64,000 bases of DNA from Pelomonas sp. CA6 (GCF_022549225.1 NZ_JAKZFD010000001.1:1-64000); one strand, 5' to 3'; positions 46,322 through 55,922 are shown, counted from the stretch's first letter. Notes: a model not told the origin generated them from the letters alone. Numbers and translations: made by a program.

Positions 46322-47425
46322 ATGAGCAAGACCTTCCAGATCGCGGTGATTCCCGGCGACGGCATCGGCAAGGAGGTCATGCCCGAGGGGCTGCGTGTGC
46401 TGGGCGCGGCGGCGGCCCGGCACGGCATCGCGCTGGCGCTGCACCCCATCGACTGGGCCAGCTGCGACTATTACCGCCAGCATGGGCAGATGATGCCGGA
46501 CGACTGGAAGGCGCGCCTGCAGGGCATGGACGCGCTGCTGTTCGGCGCGGTGGGCTGGCCGGCCGAGGTGCCCGACCACGTGTCGCTGTGGGGCTCGCTG
46601 CTGAAGTTCCGGCGCGAGTTCGACCAGTATGTGAACCTGCGCCCGGTGCGTCTGTTCGAGGGCGTGCCCTGTCCGCTGGCGGGGCGGCGACCCGGCGAGA
46701 TCGACTTCCTGATCGTGCGCGAGAACACCGAGGGCGAATACTCCAAGGCCGGCGGCGTGCTCTATGAAGGCACGGAGCGCGAGCTGGTGATCCAGGAATC
46801 GGTCTTCACCCGCCACGGCACCGACCGCCTGCTGCGCTATGCCTTCGAGCTGGCGCGCTCGCGGCCGCGCCGCCAGCTGACCGTGGCCACCAAGTCCAAC
46901 GGCATCGCGATCAGCATGCCCTGGTGGGACGGCCGCGCCGACGCGATGGCCGCGCACTACCCCGAGGTGGCTGTCGACAAGCAGCATGTGGACATCCTGG
47001 CCGCGCGCTTTGTGCTGCAGCCGCAGCGCTTCGACGTGGTCGTCGGCAGCAATCTGTTCGGCGACATCCTGTCGGACCTGGGGCCGGCCTGCACCGGCAC
47101 CATCGGCCTGGCGCCCTCGGCCAACCTGGATCCGGAGCGCCGTTTCCCCTCGCTGTTCGAGCCGGTGCACGGCTCGGCGCCGGACATCTATGGCCGAAAC
47201 ATCGCCAATCCGGTGGCGATGATCTGGTCCGCCGCGCTGATGCTGGACTTCCTGGCTGGCAGCGACCCGGCCCAGGCCGCCGCCTGCCGCGCGGCGCACG
47301 ACGACATCCTGCGCGCGATCGAACAGGTGCTGGCCCGCGGGCCGCGCACGCCGGACCTGGGCGGCACGGCGGACACCCCTGAGATGGGACGCGCCATCGA
47401 GGCAGCGCTGCAAGCGGGTGCCTGA
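46322..47425 (+). CDS. tartrate/D-malate dehydrogenase-type decarboxylating dehydrogenase
   Basis: A 367-residue member of the isopropylmalate/isocitrate dehydrogenase family. VIPGDGIGKEVMPEGLRVL starts it, REFDQYVNLRPVRL and the RENTEGEYSKAGG active-site loop follow, then VVGSNLFGDILSDLGPAC (metal and substrate) and FEPVHGSAPDIYGRNIANP (NAD site). The loop sequence favours tartrate/D-malate dehydrogenase (TtuC/DmlA) over LeuB; oxidises substrate with NAD+ and decarboxylates. It follows regA by 13 bp, possibly through read-through of the cyo-reg transcript. Confidence 0.85.
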   Translation: MSKTFQIAVIPGDGIGKEVMPEGLRVLGAAAARHGIALALHPIDWASCDYYRQHGQMMPDDWKARLQGMDALLFGAVGWPAEVPDHVSLWGSLLKFRREFDQYVNLRPVRLFEGVPCPLAGRRPGEIDFLIVRENTEGEYSKAGGVLYEGTERELVIQESVFTRHGTDRLLRYAFELARSRPRRQLTVATKSNGIAISMPWWDGRADAMAAHYPEVAVDKQHVDILAARFVLQPQRFDVVVGSNLFGDILSDLGPACTGTIGLAPSANLDPERRFPSLFEPVHGSAPDIYGRNIANPVAMIWSAALMLDFLAGSDPAQAAACRAAHDDILRAIEQVLARGPRTPDLGGTADTPEMGRAIEAALQAGA

Positions 47426-47434
47426 AAAGCACAA

Positions 47435-47464
47435 CCCCGGCAGGGCGTGGCCGCCATGCCGGGG
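47435..47464. terminator. hairpin between convergent genes
   Basis: CCCCGGCA and TGCCGGGG enclose a 14-base GC-rich loop. On the minus strand it is followed by TTGTGCTTTT, which suits termination of the lipoprotein transcript. Confidence 0.6.
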
Positions 47465-47503
47465 TGGGGACGGTCCGGCTCGGGCGCGGACCGAGGGCAG
47501 GAA

Positions 47504-48025
47504 TTACAGGCGCGACGAGGTGGGCGCCGGATAGGCCTGGGGATGGGCTTGCGGCGCGGGCGGCTGCGGCGGCGCGTAAGGCGCGCGCGTCACGCGGGCC
47601 TTGCCGCCATTGGTGACGATGATCACGGTGTCGCCGGGCTGCAGGGTCTCGCTGCCGCGCGCCTGCACGATGGCGCGGCGTTCGCCGTTGCGCAGCTGGA
47701 CCAGGATCTCGATCGCGTCTTCCTTGGTCACGCCCCGCTCGATGGCATTGCCCAGCGCCGCGCCGGCCACCGCGCCGAGCACGCCGACGATGGCGCCTTC
47801 GCGCTTGCCACCGACGCTGGAACCAGCCACCGCGCCGGCGACGCCGCCGGCCACCGCGCCGACCCCGCTCTGCGAGCCGTCGACCGTGACGGCCCGTATC
47901 GACACCACCGTGCCATCCAGCACCTGGGACATGCGCTGCGCGTCACCGCGCTGGATCACGTCGGGATTGGTGGTGCTGCAGGCGGCCAGCGCGGCCACGG
48001 TGGCGGCGAGAATGATCTTTCGCAT
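47504..48025 (-). CDS. glycine-zipper outer-membrane lipoprotein (SlyB/Pcp-like)
   Basis: A 173-residue lipoprotein: lipobox AALAAC with C16. A Gly/Ala-rich zipper segment (GVGAVAGGVAGAVAGSSVGG, then GVLGAVAGAALGNAIE) would insert in the outer membrane, followed by a periplasmic part ILVQLRNGERRAIVQ and a Pro-rich tail. Related proteins support envelope integrity. Start ATG 48025; upstream ATGs are unlikely. Ends toward the hairpin at 47435. Confidence 0.85.
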   Translation of the reverse strand: MRKIILAATVAALAACSTTNPDVIQRGDAQRMSQVLDGTVVSIRAVTVDGSQSGVGAVAGGVAGAVAGSSVGGKREGAIVGVLGAVAGAALGNAIERGVTKEDAIEILVQLRNGERRAIVQARGSETLQPGDTVIIVTNGGKARVTRAPYAPPQPPAPQAHPQAYPAPTSSRL

Positions 48026-48123
48026 CGAGAACTCCACAGGAAACGGTGTCAAGGCAACGCCCATCCTAGTGCCGCCGTTGACCTGTGACACAAGTCTTTA
48101 CGGCCTTTTACCCGGGGCAGGCC

Positions 48124-48681
48124 TCATCCATGGAGCCGCGAACTGCGTGGCACGCTGGCGAGCAGGAATTCCATCTGGTCGGCCAGGATGCGCCGCCCAC
48201 GCAGGATCATGTCTTCGTGCAGGCTGGGCACATAGGGCAGGTAGAGCAGGCTCATGCGGGCCTCCTCGGGTGTGCGGTTGCCCTTGCGGCCGTTGCAGGC
48301 CCGGCAGGCGGTGATGCAGTTCATCCACGAATCGCGACCGCCGCGCGAGACGGGCAAGATGTGCTCGCGCGTCAGCGCTTCGAAGCCGGGACAGTGGCCG
48401 CAGTATGCGCAGACCATGCGGTCGCGCGCGAAGAGCTTGGGGTTGGAGAGGGCGGGCGCCTGGCGCCAGGCGCGGCTGGGCACCGCGCCGCGCACCGCGA
48501 CGATGGGGTGCACTTCGATGCGCGATTGCAGTCCGGTGCGGCGCTGCAGCCCGCCGCGCAGCACCTGACAGGGCAGGCCCAGGGTCCAGGCCACCCCGTC
48601 GCTGGCATAGAGCACGGCGGCTTCCTTGGTCGAGATCCAGGCCTGCGGTCGGCCTGAAACATCCAGCTGGAGAACATCCAC
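48124..48681 (-). CDS. HNH endonuclease-family protein
   Basis: A 185-residue protein. The zinc/HNH motif is clear: CAYCGHCP with a second cysteine pair ACRACNGRK, catalytic REHILPVSRGG and N in WMNCITACRACN, and GNRTPEEA after it. The family with the N-terminal half (DVLQLDVSGRPQAWIS..., VLRGGLQRRTG) is widespread in proteobacterial chromosomes as a single gene; its role is not established. No phage, restriction or toxin gene lies next to it. Confidence 0.85.
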   Translation of the reverse strand: MDVLQLDVSGRPQAWISTKEAAVLYASDGVAWTLGLPCQVLRGGLQRRTGLQSRIEVHPIVAVRGAVPSRAWRQAPALSNPKLFARDRMVCAYCGHCPGFEALTREHILPVSRGGRDSWMNCITACRACNGRKGNRTPEEARMSLLYLPYVPSLHEDMILRGRRILADQMEFLLASVPRSSRLHG

Positions 48682-48905
48682 GGCGTTGACCTCCGCCGCT
48701 AGCGTAATCCAGTCGGCAGGCCGGGCTCAAGGGGTGCATGCCAGCTCACGTCGCGCGCGCGGAACGGGGATTGCCCGTCAAGAACCTGTCACGACCTGAC
48801 CCCACACTGGCCGATCCGCGGGAGAACCCGGTGGCGTTCTAGGCGTGCCGCCCTAAAGCAATCCCCTGGCGCCGTATCCGGCGACCTTTATTTGGGCAAA
48901 AATAG

Positions 48906-48919
48906 AACGACCGTTCGTT
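48906..48919. promoter_or_regulatory. probable TetR operator
   Basis: AACGACCGTTCGTT has arms AACGA and TCGTT around CCGT, in an AT-rich promoter region 41 bp before the TetR start. The downstream fatty-acid genes suggest control by acyl-CoA or fatty acid. Confidence 0.6.
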
Positions 48920-48959
48920 TTATTATCCGAACCCGAAGCAGCTTAACCGGTCCGCCCAC

Positions 48960-49697
48960 GTGTCCAGCCTGACCCGCCTCAAACCCGAAGCAGCCGCCGT
49001 CGCCTCCCCGGCGCGGCGCGGCGCCCGTTCGCTGCAAAAGGGCCAGCAGACCCGTGCCGCCATTCTGGAGGCAGCGCTGGGGCTGGCCTCGCACATGGGG
49101 CTGGAGGGGCTGTCCATCGGCGCACTGGCGGACGTGACCAAGATGAGCAAGTCCGGGGTGTTCGCGCACTTCGGCTCGCGCGAGGAACTGCAGATCGCGG
49201 TGGTGCGCGAGTACCACGCGAAGTTCGAGGAGGAGGTCTTCTTCACCTCCATCCGTGAGCCGCGCGGCCTGCCGCGCCTGCGCGCGCTGTTCGAGCGCTG
49301 GGTGCGCCGCGTGTCGGTGGAAATCGATTCGGGCTGCATCTACATCAGCGGCGCGGTCGAGTTCGACGACCGGCCCGGCCCGGTGCGCGACGCGCTGGTG
49401 AGCATGGTCAAGGCCTGGCACGCCGCGCTGCACAAGGCCATCGTGCTGGCCAAGGAGGCCGGCCATCTGCGTGCCGACGCCGATGCCGAGCAGATCCTGT
49501 TCGAGCTGCACGGCCTGATTCTTTCGCTGCACCACGACGCGCGCTTCCTGCGCAGCCCGGGTGCGCTCAACCGTGCCGGCGTGGGCTTCGAGCGCATCGT
49601 CGGCTTCTTTGCCACCCCCGCCGGCCGCAAGGCCGACGAGGAATCCAAAACCAAGCAGCCGCCGGCGGCGCCCGGCGCGGTCCGCAAGCGCGGCTGA
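48960..49697 (+). CDS. TetR-family regulator of the fatty-acid oxidation cluster
   Basis: A 245-residue protein with a helix-turn-helix at about 32-75 (AILEAALGLASHMGLEGLSI, then ALADVTKMSKSGVFAHFGSRE) and a large C-terminal ligand domain, with tail rich in Lys/Pro. Start is GTG 48960. It precedes the acyl-CoA dehydrogenase gene by 28 bp on the same strand, so it is probably autoregulated with the beta-oxidation genes. Confidence 0.88.
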   Translation: MSSLTRLKPEAAAVASPARRGARSLQKGQQTRAAILEAALGLASHMGLEGLSIGALADVTKMSKSGVFAHFGSREELQIAVVREYHAKFEEEVFFTSIREPRGLPRLRALFERWVRRVSVEIDSGCIYISGAVEFDDRPGPVRDALVSMVKAWHAALHKAIVLAKEAGHLRADADAEQILFELHGLILSLHHDARFLRSPGALNRAGVGFERIVGFFATPAGRKADEESKTKQPPAAPGAVRKRG

Positions 49698-49725
49698 CCC
49701 CATTACCAGACGACAGGAGCCACAC

Positions 49726-51516
49726 ATGCCTCAGTACAACCCTCCCCTGCGCGACATGAAGTTCGTGCTGCACGAGCTGCTGCACGCGGTCGATGAGCTG
49801 AAGCTGCTGCCGGCCCATGCCGAGGTGGACGAAGACACCGTCAACGCGGTGCTGGAAGAGGGCGGCAAGTTCTGCGCCGAGGTGATCGCGCCGCTGAACC
49901 TGTCCGGCGACGCCGAGGGCTGCACGCTCGACAAGAGCACGCACGAGGTGCGCGCGCCCAAGGGCTTCAAGGAGGCCTACCAGCAGTATGTGGAAGGCGG
50001 CTGGCCCGCGCTGTCCTGCGACCCGGAGTACGGCGGCCAGGGCCTGCCGGTGGTCGTGAACCAGTGCATGTACGAGATGATGAACTCGGCCAACCAGGCC
50101 TGGACCATGTACCCGGGCCTGAGCCATGGCGCCTACGAGGCCCTGCATGCCCATGGCACGCCCGAGCAGAAGTCGCTCTACCTGCCCAAGCTGACCAGCG
50201 GCCAGTGGACCGGCACCATGTGCCTGACCGAACCGCACTGCGGCACCGACCTGGGCCTGCTGCGCTCCAAGGCCGAACCCGTGGGTGACGGCAGCTACAA
50301 GATCACCGGCCAGAAGATCTTCATCTCCGCCGGCGAGCACGACCTGGCCGAGAACATCGTCCACCTGGTGCTGGCCCGCCTGCCGGACGCGCCGGCCGGC
50401 TCCAAGGGCATCTCGCTGTTCATCGTGCCCAAGTTCCTGGTGAAGGCCGACGGCAGCATCGGCGAGCGCAACCCGATCTATTGCGGCGGCCTGGAGCACA
50501 AGATGGGCATCCACGGCAACGCCACCTGCCAGATGATCCTGGACGGCGCCGTGGGCACCCTGGTCGGCGAGCCCAACAAGGGCCTGCAGGCGATGTTCGT
50601 GATGATGAATGCCGCGCGCCTGGGCGTGGGCAACCAGTCGCTGGGCCTGACCGAGGTGGCCTACCAGAACGCCGTGGCCTACGCCAAGGACCGCATCCAG
50701 ATGCGCGCGCTGTCCGGTCCGAAGGCGCCGGACAAGCCGGCCGATCCCATCATCGTGCATCCCGATGTGCGCAAGATGCTGCTGACCGCCCGCGCCTATG
50801 CCGAAGGCGGCCGTGCGCTGTCCGCCTACGTGGCGCTGCAGCTGGACAAGGCGCTGACCAGCGACGACGCCGACGAGCGCAAGGACTGCGAGGCCGAGGT
50901 CGCGCTGCTGACGCCCATCATCAAGGCCTTCATCACCGACAACGGCTGGATCGCCACCTCGCACTGCATGCAGGTCTTCGGCGGCCATGGCTACATCCAC
51001 GAGTGGGGGATGGAGCAGTTTGTGCGTGATTCGCGCATCAACATGATCTACGAAGGCACGAACACCGTGCAGTCGCTGGACCTGCTGGGCCGCAAGATCC
51101 TCGCCAACAACGGCGCCACGCTGAAGAAGTTCGGCAAGAAGATCGCCGAGTTCGTCGAGGAGGAAGGCGTCAGCGAGGCCATGCAGGAGTTCGTGAACCC
51201 GCTGGCTGACATTGGCGACAAGGTCACCAAGCTGACCACCGAGATCGGCATGAAGGCCTTCCAGAATCCCGACGAGGTGGGCGCCGCCGCGGTGGACTAC
51301 CTGCGCGTCGTGGGCCATCTATGCTTCGCCTACTTCTGGGCGCGCATGGCCAAGCTGGCGCTGGAGAAGCAGGCCAGCGGCGATCCGTTCTACACCGCCA
51401 AACTGGCGACTGCGCGCTTCTACTTCGCCAAGCTGCTGCCGGAAACGGCCGGCCTGATCCGCAGCTGCCGCGCCGGCCTGCAGCCGCTGATGGCCATGGA
51501 CGAGGCGCTGTTCTAA
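49726..51516 (+). CDS. acyl-CoA dehydrogenase (FadE-like, long C-terminal type)
   Basis: A 596-residue FAD enzyme, longer than the usual 380-400 because of the C-terminal extension found in this subgroup. Motifs: GTMCLTEPHCGTDLGLLRSKAE, YKITGQKIFISAGEHD (FAD contacts), GGHGYIHEWGMEQFVRD, and the catalytic glutamate in IYEGTNTVQSLDL. It oxidises acyl-CoA to enoyl-CoA, the first step of beta-oxidation, in the cytosol. ATG 49726 has CAGGAG ahead. Confidence 0.94.
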   Translation: MPQYNPPLRDMKFVLHELLHAVDELKLLPAHAEVDEDTVNAVLEEGGKFCAEVIAPLNLSGDAEGCTLDKSTHEVRAPKGFKEAYQQYVEGGWPALSCDPEYGGQGLPVVVNQCMYEMMNSANQAWTMYPGLSHGAYEALHAHGTPEQKSLYLPKLTSGQWTGTMCLTEPHCGTDLGLLRSKAEPVGDGSYKITGQKIFISAGEHDLAENIVHLVLARLPDAPAGSKGISLFIVPKFLVKADGSIGERNPIYCGGLEHKMGIHGNATCQMILDGAVGTLVGEPNKGLQAMFVMMNAARLGVGNQSLGLTEVAYQNAVAYAKDRIQMRALSGPKAPDKPADPIIVHPDVRKMLLTARAYAEGGRALSAYVALQLDKALTSDDADERKDCEAEVALLTPIIKAFITDNGWIATSHCMQVFGGHGYIHEWGMEQFVRDSRINMIYEGTNTVQSLDLLGRKILANNGATLKKFGKKIAEFVEEEGVSEAMQEFVNPLADIGDKVTKLTTEIGMKAFQNPDEVGAAAVDYLRVVGHLCFAYFWARMAKLALEKQASGDPFYTAKLATARFYFAKLLPETAGLIRSCRAGLQPLMAMDEALF

Positions 51517-51572
51517 GCTTGGCCCTTGTGCCCGACACGGCACCATAACACCCCCATTCAAGGAGACACCCG

Positions 51573-52013
51573 ATGAAGAAGCTGATCGCGGCCGCTGGCC
51601 TGAGCCTGCTGAGCGGGCTGGCGCTGGCCCAGGCCACGCCCGCCGGTCTGTGGAAGACCATTGACGACGAGACCAAGCAGGAGAAGTCGCTGGTGCGCAT
51701 CAGCGAGTCGGGTGGGGTGTTCAGCGGCCGGATCGAGAAGCTGGTCGATGCGTCCAAGCAGGACTCGCGCTGCGAGAAGTGCAGCGACGAGCGCAAGGAC
51801 CAGCCCGTCCAGGGCATGACCATCCTGCGCAACGTCAAGAAGAACGCCGACGATGCCGGGCTCTGGGATGGCGGTGACATCCTGGACCCGAACAACGGCA
51901 AGGTCTACAGGGTCCGTCTCAAGCCGGTCGACGGCGGCAAGAAGCTGGAGGTGCGGGGCTACATCGGCATGCCGATGCTGGGCCGCACCCAGACCTGGAT
52001 CCGCGTCGAGTAA
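51573..52013 (+). CDS. exported DUF2147 protein
   Basis: A 146-residue protein with signal peptide KKLIAAAGLSLLSGLALAQA and a DUF2147 fold: GLWKTIDDETKQEKSLVRI, GRIEKLV, then CEKCSDERKDQPVQGMTIL, with two cysteines in a CxxC, and GGDILDPNNGKVYRVRLK. Function unknown; possibly periplasmic. It lies between acdA-type and fadB-type genes on the same strand. Confidence 0.85.
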   Translation: MKKLIAAAGLSLLSGLALAQATPAGLWKTIDDETKQEKSLVRISESGGVFSGRIEKLVDASKQDSRCEKCSDERKDQPVQGMTILRNVKKNADDAGLWDGGDILDPNNGKVYRVRLKPVDGGKKLEVRGYIGMPMLGRTQTWIRVE

Positions 52014-52133
52014 GCCGTTCGACCTCATCGGAGAAGGCCGGGGCTTCCCCGTGTCTTCTCACCCCCTCGGGGGCGGGCCGGGCCGGCCCGACGCCGGGGG
52101 TATTTCAGTCTCAGACTCTCCAAAGGATTCAAC

Positions 52134-54530
52134 ATGAGTCGATTCCAAGTTCGCAAGGTCGCCGTGCTGGGCGCCGGCGTGATGGGCGCGCAGATCGCCG
52201 CCCACCTGGTCAACGTCAAGGTGCCGGTCGTGCTGTTCGATCTGCCGGCCAAGGAAGGCGCCAAGAACGGCATCGTGGCCAAGGCCGTCGACGGGCTGAA
52301 GAAGCTCAAGCCGGCGCCGCTGGGCGTGCCCGAGAACGCCGCGCTGATCCAGCAGGCCAACTACGAGGAGCACCTGGAGCTGCTCAAGGACTGCGACCTG
52401 ATCATCGAGGCCATCGCCGAGCGCATGGACTGGAAGCTGGACCTGTACACCAAGATCGCGCCGCATGTGGCGCCGCATGCGATCGTGGCGTCCAACACCT
52501 CGGGTCTGTCCATCACCAAGCTGTCCGAGGTGCTGCCCGAGGCGATCAAGCCGCGCTTCTGCGGCATCCACTTCTTCAACCCGCCGCGCTACATGTATCT
52601 GGTCGAGCTGATCAACACGCCGACCACGCGTCCGGAAGTGATCGACCAGCTGGAGAGCTTCGTCACCACCGCGGTGGGCAAGGGCGTCGTGCGCGCCAAT
52701 GACACGCCTAACTTCGTCGCCAACCGCGTCGGCATCGCCGGCATGATGGCGACGATGATCGAGGCCGAGAAGTTCGGCCTGAGCGTGGACGTGGTGGACG
52801 ACCTGACCGGCAAGAAGCTGGGCCGCGCCTCCAGCGGCACCTTCCGCACCGCCGACGTCGTGGGCCTGGACACCATGGCCCATGTCGTCAAGACCATGCA
52901 GGACAACCTGAAGGACGACCCCTTCTACAGCACCTACGCCACGCCCAAGGTGCTGGCCGGCCTGATCGAGAAGGGCGCGCTGGGCCAGAAGTCCGGCGCC
53001 GGCTTCTACAAGAAGGTCGGCAAGGACATCCTGCGCCTGGACTTCGCCACCGGTGAGTACGTCGCCGGCGGCGGCAAGGCCGACGAGATCGTCGCCCGCA
53101 TGCTGAAGAAGCCGGCGGCCGACCGCATCAAGCTGCTGCGTGAATCGAGCAACCCGCAGGCCCAGTTCCTGTGGTCCATCCTGCGCGACAGCTTCCACTA
53201 CGTGGCCGTGCACCTGGACACCGTGGCCGATACCGCGCGCGAGATCGACTTCGCGATGCGCTGGGGCTTCGGTTCGCAGCAGGGCCCCTTCGAGCTGTGG
53301 CAGGCCGCCGGCTGGAAGCAGGTGGCCGAGTGGATCGCCGCCGACATCGCCGATGGCAAGACCCTGTCTTCCGCGCCGCTGCCGGCCTGGGTGTTCGACG
53401 GCCCGGTGGCCGCCAACGGCGGCGTGCACAGCAAGGACGGCTCGTGGAGCGCCAAGGAAGGTCGCTTCAAGCCGCGCGCCAAGCTGCCGGTCTATGAGCG
53501 CCAGGCTTTCCCCGAGTCCCTGGTGGGCGAGGGCGCGGCCGAGCCGCTGAAGGCGGGCACCGAGGAGTACAAGAACGACGAGGTCCGCGTCTGGAGCCTG
53601 GACGGCGAGGTGCTGATCGCGTCGATCACCGCCAAGCTGCACCTGATCAGCCCGGCCGTGACCGAGGGCCTGGTGAAGGCGGTCGAGATCGCCGAGGACC
53701 GCTACAAGGGCCTGGTGATCTGGTCGCCGGATGACGTGTTCTCCGCCGGTGCCAACCTGGAAGCGCTGATGCCGGTCTTCATGACCAAGGGCTCCAAGGG
53801 CATCGCGCCGGAAGAGAAGAAGCTGCAGGACGCGATGCTGCGCATCCGTTATGCCAACGTGCCGGTGGTCGCCGCGATGCGCGGCCTGGCGCTGGGCGGC
53901 GGCTGCGAGCTGGCGGTGCACTGCGCCCGTCGCGTCGCGCACATGGAAAGCTATGTCGGCCTGGTCGAGGTCGGCGTGGGCCTGATCCCGGGTGCCGGCG
54001 GCCTGACCTACATCGCCCGCCGTGCCGCCGAGATGGCCGCCGCCGGCAATGCCAACGCGGACACCTTCGCCTTCCTGAAGGACGGCTTCACGACCGCGGC
54101 CACCGCCAAGGTCGCGACCTCGGCGCTGGAAGCGCGCAAGAACGGCTTCCTGCTGGACAGCGACGTGATCGTGCCGAACAAGGACGAGCTGCTGTTCGTC
54201 GCGTCGGCGCAGGCCAAGGCCATGGCCGACTCCGGCTACCGCCCGCCGCTGAAGGCGCTGTTCCCGGTGGCCGGCCGTTCGGGCATCGCCACCATCAAGG
54301 GCCAGCTCGCCAACATGCGCGACGGCGGCTTCATCAGCGCGCACGACTACCACCTGGCGGCGCTGATCGCCGACGTGGTCTGCGGCGGCGAGGTCGAGGC
54401 CGGTTCGCTGGTCGACGAGGAGTACCTGATGTCGCTGGAGCGCAAGCACTTCTGCTCGCTGCTGGATCACCCCAAGACCCAGGAACGCATCATGGGCATG
54501 CTGCAGACCGGCAAGCCGGTGCGCAACTGA
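52134..54530 (+). CDS. fadB: 3-hydroxyacyl-CoA dehydrogenase / enoyl-CoA hydratase
   Basis: A 798-residue bifunctional protein. The N-terminal NAD-binding part has VAVLGAGVMGAQIAAHLVN and HFFNPPRYMYLVEL, followed by the dehydrogenase C-terminal units (about 180-400). The hydratase part is C-terminal (AMRGLALGGGCELAVHCARR, YVGLVEVGVGLIPGAGGLTY). The order is the reverse of E. coli FadB and matches the type found in Beta- and Alphaproteobacteria and Bacillus FadN. It performs the second and third steps of beta-oxidation with the downstream thiolase. Confidence 0.94.
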   Translation: MSRFQVRKVAVLGAGVMGAQIAAHLVNVKVPVVLFDLPAKEGAKNGIVAKAVDGLKKLKPAPLGVPENAALIQQANYEEHLELLKDCDLIIEAIAERMDWKLDLYTKIAPHVAPHAIVASNTSGLSITKLSEVLPEAIKPRFCGIHFFNPPRYMYLVELINTPTTRPEVIDQLESFVTTAVGKGVVRANDTPNFVANRVGIAGMMATMIEAEKFGLSVDVVDDLTGKKLGRASSGTFRTADVVGLDTMAHVVKTMQDNLKDDPFYSTYATPKVLAGLIEKGALGQKSGAGFYKKVGKDILRLDFATGEYVAGGGKADEIVARMLKKPAADRIKLLRESSNPQAQFLWSILRDSFHYVAVHLDTVADTAREIDFAMRWGFGSQQGPFELWQAAGWKQVAEWIAADIADGKTLSSAPLPAWVFDGPVAANGGVHSKDGSWSAKEGRFKPRAKLPVYERQAFPESLVGEGAAEPLKAGTEEYKNDEVRVWSLDGEVLIASITAKLHLISPAVTEGLVKAVEIAEDRYKGLVIWSPDDVFSAGANLEALMPVFMTKGSKGIAPEEKKLQDAMLRIRYANVPVVAAMRGLALGGGCELAVHCARRVAHMESYVGLVEVGVGLIPGAGGLTYIARRAAEMAAAGNANADTFAFLKDGFTTAATAKVATSALEARKNGFLLDSDVIVPNKDELLFVASAQAKAMADSGYRPPLKALFPVAGRSGIATIKGQLANMRDGGFISAHDYHLAALIADVVCGGEVEAGSLVDEEYLMSLERKHFCSLLDHPKTQERIMGMLQTGKPVRN

Positions 54531-54613
54531 TGGGTGCCGGGGGGCCGCCCGCGGGCCCCCGCCGACCGCTGCCTCGAATTCAAGATTTCCGCTGATCGTC
54601 GAAAGGATCAGAA

Positions 54614-55828
54614 ATGAGCAAACAAGTTCAAGACGCCTACATCTGCGCCGCCACCCGCCTGCCCATCGGCAAGTCGGGCCGCGGGTACTACAAGAACACC
54701 CGGCCGGACGAAATGCTGTCGCGCGCCATCCAGGCCGCGCTGGCCCAGGTCCCGGGCCTGGATCCGGCGGCGATCGAGGACGCCATCGTCGGCTGCTCCT
54801 TCCCCGAGGGCGAGCAGGGCATGAACATCGCCCGCGTGGCCGCGGTGCTGTCCGGCCTGCCCAACACCGTGGGCGGCGTGACCGTGAACCGCTACTGCGC
54901 GTCCGGCATCACCGCGCTGGCGATGGCGGCGGACCGCATCCGCGTCGGCGAGGCCGAGGTGATGATCGCCGGTGGCGTGGAATCGATGTCCATGGTGCCC
55001 ATGGGCGGCAACAAGCCTTCGCTGCCGCCGGCCATCTTCGAGCGTGACGAGAACATCGGCCTGGCCTATGGCATGGGCCTGACCGCCGAGAAGGTCGCCG
55101 CGCAGTGGAAGGTCAGCCGCGAGGCGCAGGACGAGTTCGCGCTGGAATCGCACCGCCGCGCGCTGGCCGCGATCGCCGCCGGCCACTTCAAGGACGAAAT
55201 CACGCCCTTCGAGGTGATCGACCGCAGCCCCAACCTGGCCGACGGCAGCGTCACGCTGAACAAGCGCGTTGTGGACGTCGACGAAGGCCCGCGCCGCGAC
55301 ACCTCGGCCGAAGGCCTGGCCAAGCTCAAGCCGGTGTTCGCCGCCAAGGGCAGCGTCACCGCCGGCAACAGCTCGCAGACCTCCGACGGCGCCGGCGCGC
55401 TGATCGTGGCCTCGGAAGCCGCGGTCAAACGCTTCGGCCTGACGCCGCTGGCGCGCTTCGTCTCCTTCGCCGTGCGCGGCGTGCCGCCGGAGATCATGGG
55501 CATCGGCCCGATCGAGGCCATCCCCGCCGCGCTGAAGCTCGCCGGCATCGGTGCCGCCGACCTGGGCTGGGTGGAGCTGAACGAGGCCTTTGCCGCGCAG
55601 TCGCTGGCCGTGCTGAACGACCTCGACAGCAAGGGCATCGTGCTGGACCGCAGCAAGGTCAACCCCAACGGCGGCGCGATCGCGCTGGGCCACCCGCTGG
55701 GCGCCACCGGCGCGATCCGCGCGGCCTCCGTGGTGCACGGCCTGCGCCGCACCGGCGCCAAGTACGGCATGGTGACCATGTGCGTGGGCGCCGGCCAGGG
55801 CGCCGCGGGCATCATCGAGCGTCTGTGA
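54614..55828 (+). CDS. fadA: acetyl-CoA acyltransferase (3-ketoacyl-CoA thiolase)
   Basis: A 404-residue thiolase with nucleophile C95 in NRYCASGITALAMAAD, GGVESMSMVPMGGN, the NPNGGAIALGHPLGATGAIR histidine loop and a final MCVGAGQGAAGIIE cysteine. It cleaves 3-ketoacyl-CoA to acetyl-CoA and shortened acyl-CoA. It follows fadB by 83 bp and carries AAAGGA before ATG 54614. Confidence 0.95.
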   Translation: MSKQVQDAYICAATRLPIGKSGRGYYKNTRPDEMLSRAIQAALAQVPGLDPAAIEDAIVGCSFPEGEQGMNIARVAAVLSGLPNTVGGVTVNRYCASGITALAMAADRIRVGEAEVMIAGGVESMSMVPMGGNKPSLPPAIFERDENIGLAYGMGLTAEKVAAQWKVSREAQDEFALESHRRALAAIAAGHFKDEITPFEVIDRSPNLADGSVTLNKRVVDVDEGPRRDTSAEGLAKLKPVFAAKGSVTAGNSSQTSDGAGALIVASEAAVKRFGLTPLARFVSFAVRGVPPEIMGIGPIEAIPAALKLAGIGAADLGWVELNEAFAAQSLAVLNDLDSKGIVLDRSKVNPNGGAIALGHPLGATGAIRAASVVHGLRRTGAKYGMVTMCVGAGQGAAGIIERL

Positions 55829-55922
55829 TCCAGGCGTGACGGACCGCACCCGCCGGGGCGCCATGCCCTGGCGGGTTCAGCAAGACCTGGCCCCGCGGCC
55901 AACAGCACAGCGAGGACTTGCG

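Noticed and set aside
48124-48681. HNH protein as part of a defence or intron system
   Set aside because: Neighbours are an unrelated lipoprotein and fatty-acid genes; the protein is of the solitary chromosomal type.
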